NCBI GenBank assembly: GCA_011009095.1
Contig: VTPC01000813.1
Coordinates: forward strand, 140,817 to 204,816
Direction: 5' to 3'
DNA from: Ignelater luminosus
Lineage: Eukaryota > Arthropoda > Insecta > Coleoptera > Elateridae
DNA: 64,000 nt
The position numbers were made by a program, and so were the translations under genes. Under the pieces are notes generated by a model. It did not search any database, was not told the origin of the DNA, and saw only the letters and a list, made by a program, of their open reading frames with translations. Shown here in pieces: positions 44,896 to 57,359 of the stretch. Position 1 is the stretch's first letter. Each line of letters starts with the position of its first letter.

Positions 44896-45175
44896 GTTGT
44901 TCTTCGCCATTACTAGAAATTAGGGCCAAGTGCTGCTGATGCAATTCGTGTAATCCGCGACATTGAAGGTCAAGATGCCATATTAGATCGTACGGCTCAA
45001 AATTAGTTTAAAAAATTCATTAGTGGTGATACCATTCTTCAAATACGGCCTCGAACTGGACGGCAGTGTGTCGTAGATCAAGGAGCTTTGAAGAATTCCC
45101 AGCTACAAGCACCTGAGAATTATCAGAAAAGCTTGGGGACCATCCTGATGGACAATAAAATATTAAATAAATGAT
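44896..45175 (+). pseudogene. Mariner transposase N-terminal relic
   Basis: The plus strand reads L-G-P-S-A-A-D-A-I-R-V-I-like residues, then D-I-E-G-Q-D-A-I-L-D-R-T, a stop where a Trp is usual, F-K-K-F-I-S-G-D-T, R-P-R-T-G-R-Q and V-V-D-Q-G-A-L-K. The order helix-turn-helix, W-F-x-K-F-x-x-G-D, D-x-P-R-S-G-R-P, D-x-x-A-L is the N-terminal DNA-binding part of mariner transposases. The catalytic region is not present downstream, and no terminal repeats were found. Confidence 0.75.
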
Positions 45176-45179
45176 TTTC

Positions 45180-46552
45180 ATATTAGAAAAACGAAAGGAC
45201 TTTTACAAGAATCATTTTTTGTGTGCTTGTTTTTTACACAGATCTGTGATTCTTCTGGATTTCATGACAGCGTAGTGTTCTCAATTTAAAAAGCTACAAA
45301 TAGGGTAGCCAACAAAGACATCAACAGAGCTACTCATTTATATTTAGCCCACTGTGATGGACAAAAAAGAGAAAGATGAAAGCGACGAACTGCTACATAA
45401 TTAGTACAAATAGGATGTGAAAAAAAATAAAAAAAACAACCTAGTTAGTATGTGAGAATGGAAATGAAAGAAGAGGAAAGAAAAAACAAATTTCAGCCAG
45501 GCTGCAACAAATACCTAGAAGAAGAGTAGAACCCTCGACTAGACAAAACAAGACAAAACGAAATAATGCAAGCGAAGCAATTTCGTACAGTACGCTGACG
45601 TGTTCACATGTTGTTCATAGTCTCTTGGTGTTCTCTATCCTTTCCCTTCCCCGGAGGTCTTGCCGCCTTGTCGGGTCTGGTCAGTGCGCAAATGCAGGCC
45701 TTCCGTTTCCAGTTACAGATTGGGTTGATCTTTTGTAGAAGATCGTAGGCAGATGGCAACAGCTTCCTCCCCCCTCCCGGCATGACGGACATCCGTATCT
45801 TCAAAGGGAAGGTGGATTATTGTTGTCGGGTTTTACGCTCCCTTCTCTTGGTGTTCTGCTTATCACAGCAATCGCATTTCGCAAACGTCATACATTACAT
45901 TCCTTTTAACGTTTTCCATAGCCAATACATGTATGCTGTGATGTGTATGTCTTACGTTATAACTGACGACTTTAGCCACCGAATCGCTAGTAACACCCAC
46001 CGCCGTAATAACATCACCTTTACCCTCTATGTGAGGCATTCTAAACCAATGCATAATACCTCAGTTGACCTCCATTAAGACCTCTAAACAAACTTCAAGC
46101 ACAACATCGCAGATTTACAACAACTCCTACTGTTGAGATGTCTTGAGCAGAATTAATACAAGTTGAGAAAACTACTTTAGCGGAACAAATATGATCGAGG
46201 TAATGGAACTAGGATTTTCAATAAAACAAGCATGACCAAGCATTAAAAAATAACATTAGGTCGATAAAACTCTAAACTTCTACTTGCACTCTAGCAAACT
46301 CAAACTTATAGGTGCAAAGTAATTGCATACGAAGAATTGTAAAAGCAAACTGTAACCTTATAAATTGCTGCTCAATATGCAATAAAGTACAGGTACTGAT
46401 TATAATCTCGACTTTCAATGAAATTTCGATTCTAAAATCTTATGATATCGTAGACAATTTGTAACATTCAGTCTTTCTAAACCTTAATAAGAATAAAACT
46501 GCTGGTCTTCTTTTGAATTTTTAATTAAAATAAATTCTTTTATCTACGACTC
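45180..46552. other. No gene recognised; an unassigned frame near 45600-46080
   Basis: A minus-strand stretch around 46054-45604 has a coding-like look (H-W-F-R-M-P-H-I-E-G-K-G-D-V, then in a second frame R-P-D-K-A-A-R-P-P-G-K-G-K). It is overlapped by a 98-codon plus-strand frame (45782-46078). No family was recognised and the frames do not join simply. The rest is AT-rich. Confidence 0.3.
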
Positions 46553-47250
46553 TTCAATAATATAGTCGTTATACGCGTAACCATAGAGATATAACCATAC
46601 TCATAAAACACTAGTGAATTATATGGATTTTATTCACTGGCGGTGTTTTGTTGGTTGCCTATTTATAAACAAAATACAAATTAATAAATAAAGACAAAAT
46701 TTAATATTGTCTCCCCAAGTTTGAAAATTCGTGCAAGCATTGACCATCATACCTCCAGACGATTGTTTCGTCCTTGTTTGGACTCATCAATGGAGGATAA
46801 TGAAAGTCAATGCTTGCCCGCTTCATGCTGGTTATATACAAATCAGCTACAACATTAGCAGCATGAAAATATTGAGGCGCCATCTAATAAGAACGCCAAA
46901 ATTTTTAAAATAGAAATTGTTATAATCTCAAACTATTTATTGTTAGAAAAAAAATTTGAACATCGTCTTCAGGGGATCCTTGTATTCCAGGTCTAAAACT
47001 CTCTTTGTGAAGATTGTTTACCTTCATTGACTTCTATATATTCAAGAATTTGGACATCGCCTCCCTCAGGGGAATCCACCTCCAGATCTTCCTCAGAAGT
47101 GTTGGAATCGTAGATAAAACGTCGTATTCGACTCGCGCATAATGGGCATTATTCACTCGTATGATTTACACACTTGCCTTCGGCTCGTGTGTAAACTTCA
47201 TCCTCTTGAATAATAGCCTACATTATGTGCTCGTTGAATAATATACTATT
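46553..47250 (-). mobile_element. Longer copy of the element at 6104-6347, with coding-like blocks
   Basis: Read on the minus strand it contains every landmark of the 6104-6347 copy plus two extra internal blocks. Block one (about 47130-46950) has an open frame with C-P-L-C-A-S-R-I-R-R-F-I-Y, followed by an acidic run S-E-E-D-L-E-V-D-S-P-E. Block two (46883-46701) has a 60-codon frame starting M-A-P-Q-Y-F-H-A-A, with a tail D-E-T-I-V-W-R-Y-D-G-Q. No family was recognised. The two frames are separated by about 70 non-coding bases. No clear terminal inverted repeats were seen. Confidence 0.55.
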
Positions 47251-48034
47251 ACGATTTTGTATTTTATTTATTTAGATTTTAGTTGTCACCTACACCCTCT
47301 TATGAGGCTTGCCATTTGGGTTGCCTATACGTACATATTTTTTAATTTTTGAATACGGTCCTGTGATATTTGTCTTTGAAGGTTTTTGGATTTGATAATC
47401 CATTAAGTGAGAGGCACTGGTTAGGAAAAATTGTTTTATATCTTCTAAGTAATTGTTTTTCATTGCCTGATGCAACAAGAGAGCTGATTTCTAATACACA
47501 GATTCGTTTTAACTTGAAAATTTGTTTAATTTGAATTTCGTAGGAGTTTTCTTTTACAGGCTCGTTAACCTTGATTGTTTCGATTAGTTTATGTATCTGC
47601 GTGATTTAAATGCTATTAATTTGAAGAAATCGCCTAAACACTATCCTGTTTCGGTTGTTCGTTTGTACTTGTGGAATAATTGTGCATATATTTTGTCACT
47701 TCGTGGGTGGAGTGAGCAGACGTTTGTGAGCATTCATGTAGTTTATTATCGTAGATTTGTCGGCCGTCTTGGACGACAAGTATGGTTCTCTTTCCGGAGG
47801 CGGGGCTAAGAAAAAGTCAGCCAAGACTGGGTGAACGAGTATTAGATTGTATGCTAGGAGCTAGTTCGCAAAGGTTTACACATGCTTTATGTTTGTTTCT
47901 GTATCTGGATTTTGATATGTAGAAGTGGGCCCATCCACGATTTTGTCTTGCCTCTAGCATCGCTAATAAATAGATTTATACCTACTTATTATATAGTGCC
48001 TTGATATCAACTTGATGTTTGTTTGTCATTTGGT
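47251..48034. other. No gene recognised
   Basis: A 62-codon minus-strand frame (47290-47478) with a basic end K-K-Y-V-R-I-G-N-P-N-G-K-P-H-K-R lies just beyond the edge of the preceding element and might belong to a neighbouring copy or a longer form of it. It is not recognised as a known protein. Confidence 0.3.
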
Positions 48035-48036
48035 TA

Positions 48037-48201
48037 GAGTGTGGACGCACTTGTCAAAGAAGAGCGATAAAAATATACGTTAGGTCTTTACTCGTGCCGC
48101 GGGAGTAAAAGACAGAATAGGAATTAACAGTTAGTTTGGCAAAAATAGACTATCGTTCAAAAATGACGCTGACAAGTCATTTGACAAGTGTGTCCACATC
48201 C
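48037..48201. mobile_element. 165-bp MITE with TA flanks
   Basis: Inverted ends GAGTGTGGACGCACTTGTCA and the reverse complement of TGACAAGTGTGTCCACATCC match over about 22 bases with two differences. TA lies at 48035-48036 and 48202-48203. No coding capacity. The size, TA flanks and GAGTGTGGAC-like ends fit a small Tc1/mariner-type MITE. Confidence 0.65.
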
Positions 48202-48203
48202 TA

Positions 48204-51200
48204 GCTATGAAAAAAAATTCAGAAATTGTTGGTGTCCATTGTTAGTTATTTTTATAAGAATTATCTAACTTTACACTAGCTACTTATAATGACACATCTC
48301 GTCTCATATAATCTTGATCTGTACTTACTTAAAGAGATTTAAAAAACAAAAGTTACATATGAGATTCAGTCGTTTGCCATATGTGTTGCCTACCCATATG
48401 TAGCAAAATAAATTGAGCATACTGTGTAATAATTAATAAAATTCTTCTTCGTTATTCATTAGTTACCTCATTGCATTTCATAATGTTCTGTCTTAAATGT
48501 ATGTTTGATACTTTGTTCCTTTTATTTGGATTGTATTAGTTAAAATTTAAAGTTTATATTCATGGTTAATGCTAAAAATATACTCCTTTTCTATATTTTA
48601 TTTCAAAATTATTCAAGCAAGATAAAATATTATTTTTGTTGTTGTTTATTTGTATTTAAAAGTTTACAGTCGTTAAAATTCATATCAACTCTGTAAGATA
48701 TTTGTTTATTCTGATTTATCCGTTTACATTTAGGTAAGTTATACTGGGTGTCCTGGTACCCTTTTGCATTATTGTATAATTTTGAAATTGGACTTATGCA
48801 ATTATTATTTCAATTGGGTTTACTACTTTGGTATATTTTGTATGAAATATTTACCTGGATGAATTTTATTAGTAGCTTGATGTCAATATATTTAGTATTT
48901 TAACTTATTGTGTACATATCCTCCTTGTCTATGCTCAAGGCCACTGCTGAGTTTAGTTGGGTCTTATGATTGAATAAGTATAGTATAACGCAAAGCTACG
49001 TTACACATTCGAATTCAAACAGATTAATACTGACTAGAAACTAAGTAATGAAAAGATTATTCTGTGCACCTAACAACAATGCAGATTTAAAGATTCGGTA
49101 ACCTAGGGGTCGCAGACCACATATCGGCTGACCTTTATGGAAATTATTGAAAAATTAGACGACAAATTAGATCGAAAACATTTCTGCACAAAGTTTTTAA
49201 ACGAAAATCGAAGCATTTAAAGGTATCTTCGCGCCGTTCTAGGTATATCGAATGCTACAATTTTGAATTATCGAAGGGTAAAAAACCGGATTTGAGTAAT
49301 CTGAACGTTTGATTGTAAAGTATAAATTATATATATAACGTTGTAAATAGAATCCAGAATCCAATTCCATCATAAGAAACAAATTATCATATTTAACGTT
49401 TAAAAAGAAGTCTAACCAATACAAAAGTGGTTTTTCCATCTTTGAGTAATTTAATGGAGAAATACAATTTGTATCGTTCGATAATAAATTCTTTACAGAG
49501 CGTAATTACTTTTTAATCGACCAAAGTATTTAAAGAAAAGATTTTCGAGACGCGCCTTCGGTGAGGATTTTTCCGTTAAATTTAATACTAAATTAAGGAA
49601 GTTTCAAGGTTTTCCTCGTGGTTATTGATAATTCCCTGCTCTGATGTAGTAATAATGTTCTCGTTTAACTTTGTAAGCGGTTCGCATATTAGAATAAAGT
49701 TAAATCTAATAATTTCTAGTTTGTAGCTTTTACATTACATAATACGATATTAAGTTTTGCGCTACTGTGAACCTCATTACGCTAGAAAATTGATTTAGAT
49801 CATCACTGACATGCAGTATAATATACCTACGTGAAGCAAGATTCCACAAGCAGCGGCGTCGCGTCGGTCTAGTTAAGTTACCATCATACTATATTATTAC
49901 AAATATTGTCATGTCTATGTCAATATATTGATCATGGCATGGGAAGATAGCCACTTGACAACGACCTACAAGTTCATTGAATTGTAGAAGTGTTTTGTGA
50001 CCACTTTAATAATAACGACAAAATTCGATTATGTTGCGGCATAAAGTGGCAACTTACGAGAGTGAGAGAATCCTATGCAAACAATATAACGAACTCGACC
50101 CACTCGAAAGGTTTGTTTTCTACATTTGCATACGTCCCGAATTATCCAGTCACTGACCACACATAATTTGCTTTGAAGTTTTGACTATATGTGTATCGTG
50201 AGCGTGAATAAGTATATACGTGTATGTGTGTGGAAGCGAGAGTCCTGTTTTAACGTTGTCGCCGAGTTTTTCCTCGAAAATCCCTTTAATAGAATAGTGC
50301 GCGAGATAATTAACTTCCTCTTTAGAGTTATGGTTATGTGTTGTCGGAGAGAGCCCCACGTTAATTAATTTCATAACGTATTTTGCGGAACTACACTACC
50401 TACCAAAAGTATTTTCTGTGTGTTTCTCTTGTAACACAGACAAACGCTAGTAAAACAATTCCGCTAACTAGATGAAACTATGAATAACGAGGGGATAACT
50501 CACTCCTAGGAATTTACAGAGGTTGGTTTTGTAGGAAGTTTTGGTATTGGGAAATTTTCAATATCAACCAATCTAAATACTAAAAGTTAGACAGTTTACT
50601 GATATGGATTTTACTTTTTTTTTTTATTATAACTTTGCTTTACTTTGACTTTAATATTTTAGATTTTTGTCGTTTCTGTACTAACAAAAACTTTTAATTA
50701 AAAATCGACCTTCTAAAATTAATATTTAACACGAATAAGAATTGCTAATTTTATCAAAACTTCACAAAAATGGTTTCTAAGAATGCTATAATATAGCAAG
50801 AGAGTGTCTAAAAAGTTGTTAATTAGAATCTTAAGTGGTCTCACGTTGCCACACTTTGTGTGAGGTGGTTCCGATTAAAAATGGGCTTTAAATCTAGAAT
50901 CTTTTAGAAGGCATAAAAATGAGCAACTTTGTTATACGAATAACAATTTTTGCCTGAATTACTTTCGTGATTATAAAACTACTCAAATATTTGGAATTCG
51001 CTTGAAGAAGTAGAGGGAAGATTTAAAAAGTAAAGACGGACATCTGGGAACAAGCTTGATAAAATTTAATTAACAATTTTTTCCGAGGCTTTGCTACAAC
51101 TCTTCTGTCTCCTTATGATCTCTCTAATGATCTTGGTTACCATATACCTTCACTGTTTCACTTCAGATAGAGACTAAAACTTAACTGCAGTAAAATTATT

Positions 51201-53080
51201 AAAAGACTTATTTTGTTTGTGAGGTTGGCAAATTAGATACGGATAGTGGAAATATGGTATTATTCAAAGCTATTCAAAGCTATTCAAAGTACTTGGCCGC
51301 AAAAGGATCCTTCAAACTCAATTAAAATATAAAATCTAGACTGTAGAGCTCTGTATAGATAGGGGGGATGCAATAGTAAAAAAAGTGCAGGAAATATATT
51401 CGCCCTCTAATGCGCTATCCATAAGCCACCGCAACCTGAATGGACAGACCAAAACCCGACCTTTAACAATTCAACGAATCACTAGAGTTTCGTAAGGCAT
51501 AAAACAACTAATTCAGCAACCAGAATGACCGTTTATCTTGATGAAAGGTTTACAAGTACTAATACAAATAGATAATTCAAAATTTACAGTTGGTTAAAAA
51601 CAAATTTGTAAAACAGCAAAAAAATGCAATCTCCAGTTAAATGAAAAAATCTAAAGGTAGTAACATAAGATTCAAGCCACACCAGCTTTTTCAAGTCTAC
51701 TTCTACCGTTAGAATTACTTTGACTATATATATATATTGCAGTGGATTTCGATATGAAAATGTAGCAGCCTCTCTCGTAGCTCAAAAAAGATCCTTTAAA
51801 TTGTAAAATTCAAATTCTGCTTAGAATGCGCCTTGTTTACCGTGGCCATCTTTAATGGATGATTTAGATGAAGCTAAATTATTATTGCTTCAATTATTTG
51901 GTAATTATTAAGCAAGATTTAAATTCAAATTAAAATTGAAGAGCTTTTCTCAATTCTCAAGAATGCATATTTGTATGACGATATCCACAGCAATATATAA
52001 AGTTCAACATCAGTCTAGACCTAACATTCTAGATTTCCCAAAAGAAACGGGAACGCAAATATTAATTAATTACCTCTGATTACATAAAGCGTTTTTAACT
52101 ATGTTGTCAGATTAAGAACGTCATTAACTTTTAGTTTATTAAATCCAATGTTCATTTTACCTCTGATAGATAACAAGTCGCCCAGAAACAAAGTAATTTG
52201 CATCTTTATAACTCTTAAAAGTATCGGTTGCAATTCAACAAAAATTCAATTGAGGCAATTAACGCTAGCATTTGCTACAAAAACAAGAAGAACTATTAAT
52301 ATTAGCGACGTATTCTGAGTTATCTGCAAAACACTCTTTCTGCCTCTTTACGATTTCTTTGATATTTCAGGTATTAAAGATAAATTACCAATGAAGAACC
52401 GTTTGACAAATGGAAAAGAAGGATATGTGACGTAAAAGCGGTACTTTGTATTAAGCAAAATAGACAAGAATAAGTTATCAGAAGTCTATGATTATGGGGA
52501 CTCAGCAGCACAACAAGCCTTAAAGTGTTTTCTGGGTCCATTATGTCTCAAACATATACTTTTCTCATTGTATCATAATGTTGTTAAGATTTTCGGTCCT
52601 AAATAAGTCGTAGCACCCCACCAAATGCATCCTAGTTTGTCTCTGCTCTGAAACGGAAGTATATAAAAAAGAGACGGCACTAGTGTGATTTCAAATATCA
52701 TAGAGAAAGAGAACGAGAAGAGCCAACAGAACAAAATTTGGCACACTTAATTAGGGTACCTTGAAGTACGTTTTCAAGGAAAAGAAATTACCGTACAAAA
52801 ACAAAACACAGTCGTCGTGCAGGTCCGGCTCGGTGTGAAATTTTAAGATTTACGAAAATCTTCAGAATCGTCCAAATCGCTTAATATTTCAGTACAGAAG
52901 TGAGCCTCATTAGCACCTTAGCTTAAGAAAGATCCGGTTCGATTCTTCTTCCACCACTCTTCAAAAACCAAAAATAGACCGTTTTCTGCTATATTACGGA
53001 AATGGAAAGTCGTATGGACACGAGACACGGTGTATCTTTGACATCTTATAGCGCCGTTCTTTGTGATACTTCACAAGCTT
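48204..53080. other. Long AT-rich stretch without recognised genes
   Basis: Nearly 4.9 kb without convincing coding sequence. Minor items are (AT)n runs near 49328-49336 and 51724-51736, three head-to-tail copies of GCTATTCAAA near 51260-51291, and GTATATAAAAAAGAG near 52662. Unspliced frames are short and AT-driven. Confidence 0.5.
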
Positions 53081-53084
53081 TTGT

Positions 53085-54770
53085 CAAGAGCATAAACTTG
53101 TAATTGGCAACTCTTTATTCCCACATCGCAAGAGCCACAAAGTGACCTGGGTATCACCTGATGAATTCACCGAGAACCAAATCGATCATATCAGCATCTC
53201 TAGAAGATTCAAAAGGTCACTGCTTGACGTTCGGGACAAACGAACTACCAACATTGCATCTGATCATTACCTCTTGATCGGAATGTTAAAAATACACGTG
53301 ACCAGAAGATACGTAAAGAAGTTACAAAATTCTGAGACTAAAGCTGCTTTTGTTGCCGAGCTAAGGTCCAACTTAGCAATGACACAACAAACCCACGCTG
53401 ATATCGATGGCCAGTAGAACCACTTCAAATCTGTTTTTCTACAAGCTAGTAACAACAACCTGGGAACTGTGAACGCGCAACGCAAGGAATGGATTACTGA
53501 GGCTACGCGGAATGTCATTAATGAAAGAAAAGACGCCAAAGCTGCTATGAACGCTGCAAGAACTCGATCTACCAAGAAAGATGGTTTCAAAAAAAAATAA
53601 AAATAATAATAATAATAAACGATCTCGCTACTAAAGCAGAAAAAACCTAAGAATGAATGACACTCTCAGGAACATGTGCACATACGGAAATTCCAGTCAA
53701 GAATAAGACTGGCTGGCTGTTGACAAATCAATAAGAGCAAATTCGACGATAGTTCGAATATTTTAAGGACCTCTTCAGAGTAACATCTGATTCTTCAGTG
53801 GCCGATTTTGAACATCGTCCTCAGGTCGCGAGAATTCAAAGAATTAGTTCGAATGCACCCACTATTGACGAATTTGAAACAGCTATTCGTAGCATGAAGA
53901 TGAATAAGTTAGCAAGAATCGACGAAATAACAGCCGAGATGCTTGAGTCGGACTCCACATTGTCATCGCAAGGACAAGATTTGAGAAGATGAGCTGTTTC
54001 CAAAAGACTAATAGTCATTACGGTCGAACGAGCACTTAAGAGACCTTGACTTTGCCGACGATCTTGCCCTACTTTCGACAACGTGCAATGATGGTCAAGA
54101 AAAACTTGATGCGTTGGATGCTAATGCAAAAGCAGTGGGCTTAAACACCAACGTCAGCAAAACAGAAAGTATGACTATCGGAACTAACAGAGTAACGGTC
54201 GCTCTAGGAAGTAACCCTATTGAGTGTCGATAGTTTCACGTATCTTGGCAGCCAAAAAGCACTAGATGGCTGAACTTCGCATCGGGAAGGCGCAGTATGT
54301 ATCTGGTGCTCAAACCACCTCAGCCTGAAAACAAAGCTGCATGTGTTTTAACTTACAAGAAAGCTTCAAGTATTTGTGAGCCGGTGCTTGAGAAGAATTT
54401 GCAAGATATATTGGCCAAATGTCATCTCTAACCACGATCTCTACCAAACGTGTCAGCAAGAACCAATCACCATTCAAATTCGTAGAAGAAAATGGAGCTA
54501 GGTCGGTCACAATACAATATTCAGACATTCTCTCGACTGAGATCCACAAGGTTCGAGGCGCCGCGGTGCATCCAGAAGGACAAGGAGGAGGAGTCTTAAG
54601 AACGAGATCGAAATATTAGATAACAGCTACCTGGAGAAGAGTCAAAACAATGACTAAAGATAAAAGACTCTGGAAAGAAATTATTGTTGCCTTATGCGAT
54701 TTGCAATATATCACGAAGAAGAATAAAAAAGAACAATCTTTTGAACGTAGAGAGCTTCCGCCTCTCATAA
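53085..54770 (+). pseudogene. RTE-type non-LTR retrotransposon, internally deleted copy
   Basis: 53085-53410 encodes the end of the endonuclease: H-K-V-T-W-V-S-P-D, Q-I-D-H-I-S-I-S-R-R and closing S-D-H-Y-L-L with the catalytic Asp-His. 53410-53600 is the linker (L-G-T-V-N-A-Q-R-K-E-W). A short AAT run (53598-53620) breaks it. 53798-53992 holds F-E-T-A-I-R-S-M-K-M-N-K and E-I-T-A-E-M-L-E, the start of the reverse transcriptase. It then jumps near 54000 to L-D-F-A-D-D-L-A-L-L-S, keeping the catalytic Asp pair, then G-L-N-T-N-V-S-K-T-E. The C-terminal part (54540-54750) includes W-K-E-I-I-V-A-L-C. The palm segment between is deleted and the frame shifts repeatedly. Confidence 0.85.
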
Positions 54771-57350
54771 GAATATCAAACGCAAAACTATGTAGAATAA
54801 TAGACACCTTATAGTAACAATCATGTTGATAATTCCATCCCAATATCTTATTTTGTTTTTGAGATTTTAAGGAAATAAAATCTAAATGAAACTTTGACAT
54901 CCTAGATCTTAGAAATGGTGCGCTTTAGAAAGAAAAGTCATACGACGAAAAAGGCTAAGTATTTGCACTCATTTTCAAAACACCCTGTATATGTCTATAA
55001 CAATGAAAATGTCATGTACATTATAATTAACTAAATAACGTAAGAGTTCTGTTTTCCAAGCTGCATTAATTAAAGCTGTTATAATACAGTTTTTTCTTCT
55101 GCCGATTTATCAAAACAAAACCTAACAATACCAAATTCAGCATATTAATTTCTAATGATTGGTTTAGTTAAAAGCAAATTTTAATGAAGTAACCACGAAT
55201 TTCTACCATCCCTCAATAATTTCACAAACATCTACGTATGGATTTCATACCTTTTTACTTCAATTTAATTACTTAAGACTAATTACTACCCACAGCGTTG
55301 ACCGATCAACAATAAAAAAAGGAAACTCCCATGATAGAAATTTAATTTGCAATATCCGCGGTCTAGCAGGAAAAACTCGACATGATCGTTGGGATTTATT
55401 AAACAGATCGGAATCAGCGGGTAGTTTATATCCAGGAAGTAAAAAATGTACTGAAGTCACGAATCGGAGGAATTTAAATAACCTGAACTTCACCCTTATT
55501 ACAGATGCTCTTCCACTTTCCCATTCATTGCTGTAATTACAACCGACACATTTTCAAACACACAATTTCCAAAACTCTCTTTCTCCTTATAATCCAAGAG
55601 AGAACTAACTGCTCGGATAAATTTTAATTAAAAGCCTGCCATGTTCAGTTAGATGTGTTGAGAAGGGCACAAGGTCGCTTCAAGTATAAATTTGAATTTG
55701 GTATAACATATATAACCGAGTTATTATCAAGTGATTCCCAGAGAAAGAAGCTGGCAAGGAATAATATAATGTATATATGTATCATGTTCAAAATTTAAAT
55801 AGCAAATTATATCTCGACAATCAAGAGAGAGAGAGAAAGACCACCGGCAGGAAATTGCATTAGTGAAGAGGAATGGTGGTAAAATAGCGTAACAGCGCAT
55901 GCATAATTTTCGGGCATTTAGTGAATTCGCAGGGAGAGTACCCAATAATTTTAAGATAGGATCTCGACTCCGCAATCTGCAAACTGTTTCCGTTTCTTTA
56001 CCACCCAAAAATAAATAAATGCTTTATATTTATAGAAAAAAAGAGTGTCGGTGACGTCATATGTGGTAATAATTTGTTCACTTTTGTGGAACCAAGTTCA
56101 AGGTGTTTTATTTACTTAGAGCATCTCTTTTATTATGTATATCAAAAATAAAACAACTTCCATTAAAATTATAATATCTAATCTAAAAAAGAAATTAATG
56201 CTTTTCGGCGAATATTAAAGTTTATGTTTGAGTACGGTGTTGCTAGTAAAAAACAAAAATTCCTAAAAGTGATTTAATAGCTTGCTCATGAATAATTAAA
56301 AAGGGAACATTTGCTAATGGTAGTTGTTATCACACAGAGATAGCTACTGTTTATAAACATATTTCAGGAAAAATGAGTGTCAAGAGGATTATTTTAGCAG
56401 TTGTTATTTTATTTCTGCAGTAGGTACGTAACAATGAAATTGTGTTTCCAGTGTTAGTAACGATGTTCTTTTCCATTGTGTAGCTTGTAATTTTATAATT
56501 TCGAAAAATTTATTTGACTAATTGTGTTCACTGAAAATTTTACTTGTCGTCTGGAGAATTTCTTTTCTATCTGCAACACTGTTGAGGATGTCTGGGTAAT
56601 ATGGGATAAGAACAAATTTAGTCTTGACTTTAACGATTCCATTTCCATCCTAGTTAGTTACTAATGGAATGTCATGCACTCGCGTCCCAGCAGGCCAACT
56701 TCCAAGTTCGTCATTACCAAACTATGATCACTACTAATTTTCCTAACGTATCTATTTCTACAATCACTTTAAATTACAGTGTTGCATATTTTTGTGCGAG
56801 ATTCTGATTCTTCTTCAGCATTCCTTATCCACCATTCAAATTTTCCCGCCTGACACAAAGCTTTACTTCAGTGGATCAGAGTTTCGTGAGTTTTTTCTTG
56901 AATTACTTAATTTGTATTATGGCGCTTTGAGAATGGTAAACTGAAAGAAAATGAAATACGAAACTATCCAAATAAAGAACCAAGTTCAGAAAATTCTCTG
57001 AAATTCAACATCTTAATCAAGACAACTGTTTGTTAATATTTCTCCTCTAAGAACAAACACGAACCGTCGAACACGTTTAGTATCGATAACCTTGATAATC
57101 GCGTAGACCCGTAGGGATTTTAGCGTCTCGCACTACAGTTTCAGTGTTGCAACAGTAGGGTTTATTGATTATTAATTAAAAACCGTTAAGAAATTTCCCA
57201 TTTAATTACTGTTGCAGAAATTAAGTAAAAATGAACTGAAAATTTGGAAGATTTTACCCGAAAGTGCGACAGTCCAGTAGTTATGTCATTCATTCCAGAA
57301 ACCTTGAATTTGATCCTAGCTGGTTTTAGATCAACTATTACGGTGGGGTG
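54771..57350. other. No firm gene; one candidate signal-peptide exon
   Basis: AT-rich DNA. AACACCCTGTATA at 54979-54991 is a word common in dispersed repeats and recurs inverted near 60772. A GA-rich tract lies at 55827-55838. A 16-codon frame at 56373-56420 is listed separately. No domain was recognised. Confidence 0.4.
56373..56420 (+). CDS. Possible first exon encoding a signal peptide
   Basis: ATG opens M-S-V-K-R-I-I-L-A-V-V-I-L-F-L-Q, a basic start followed by a hydrophobic core as in secretory signal peptides. The next codon would be TAG, but a donor-like CTGCA/GTAGGT sits exactly there, so it could be a short first coding exon that splices out before the stop. No second exon was identified. 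Short hydrophobic frames are common in AT-rich DNA, so support is weak. Confidence 0.15.
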
Positions 57351-57359
57351 ATGTTGTAT

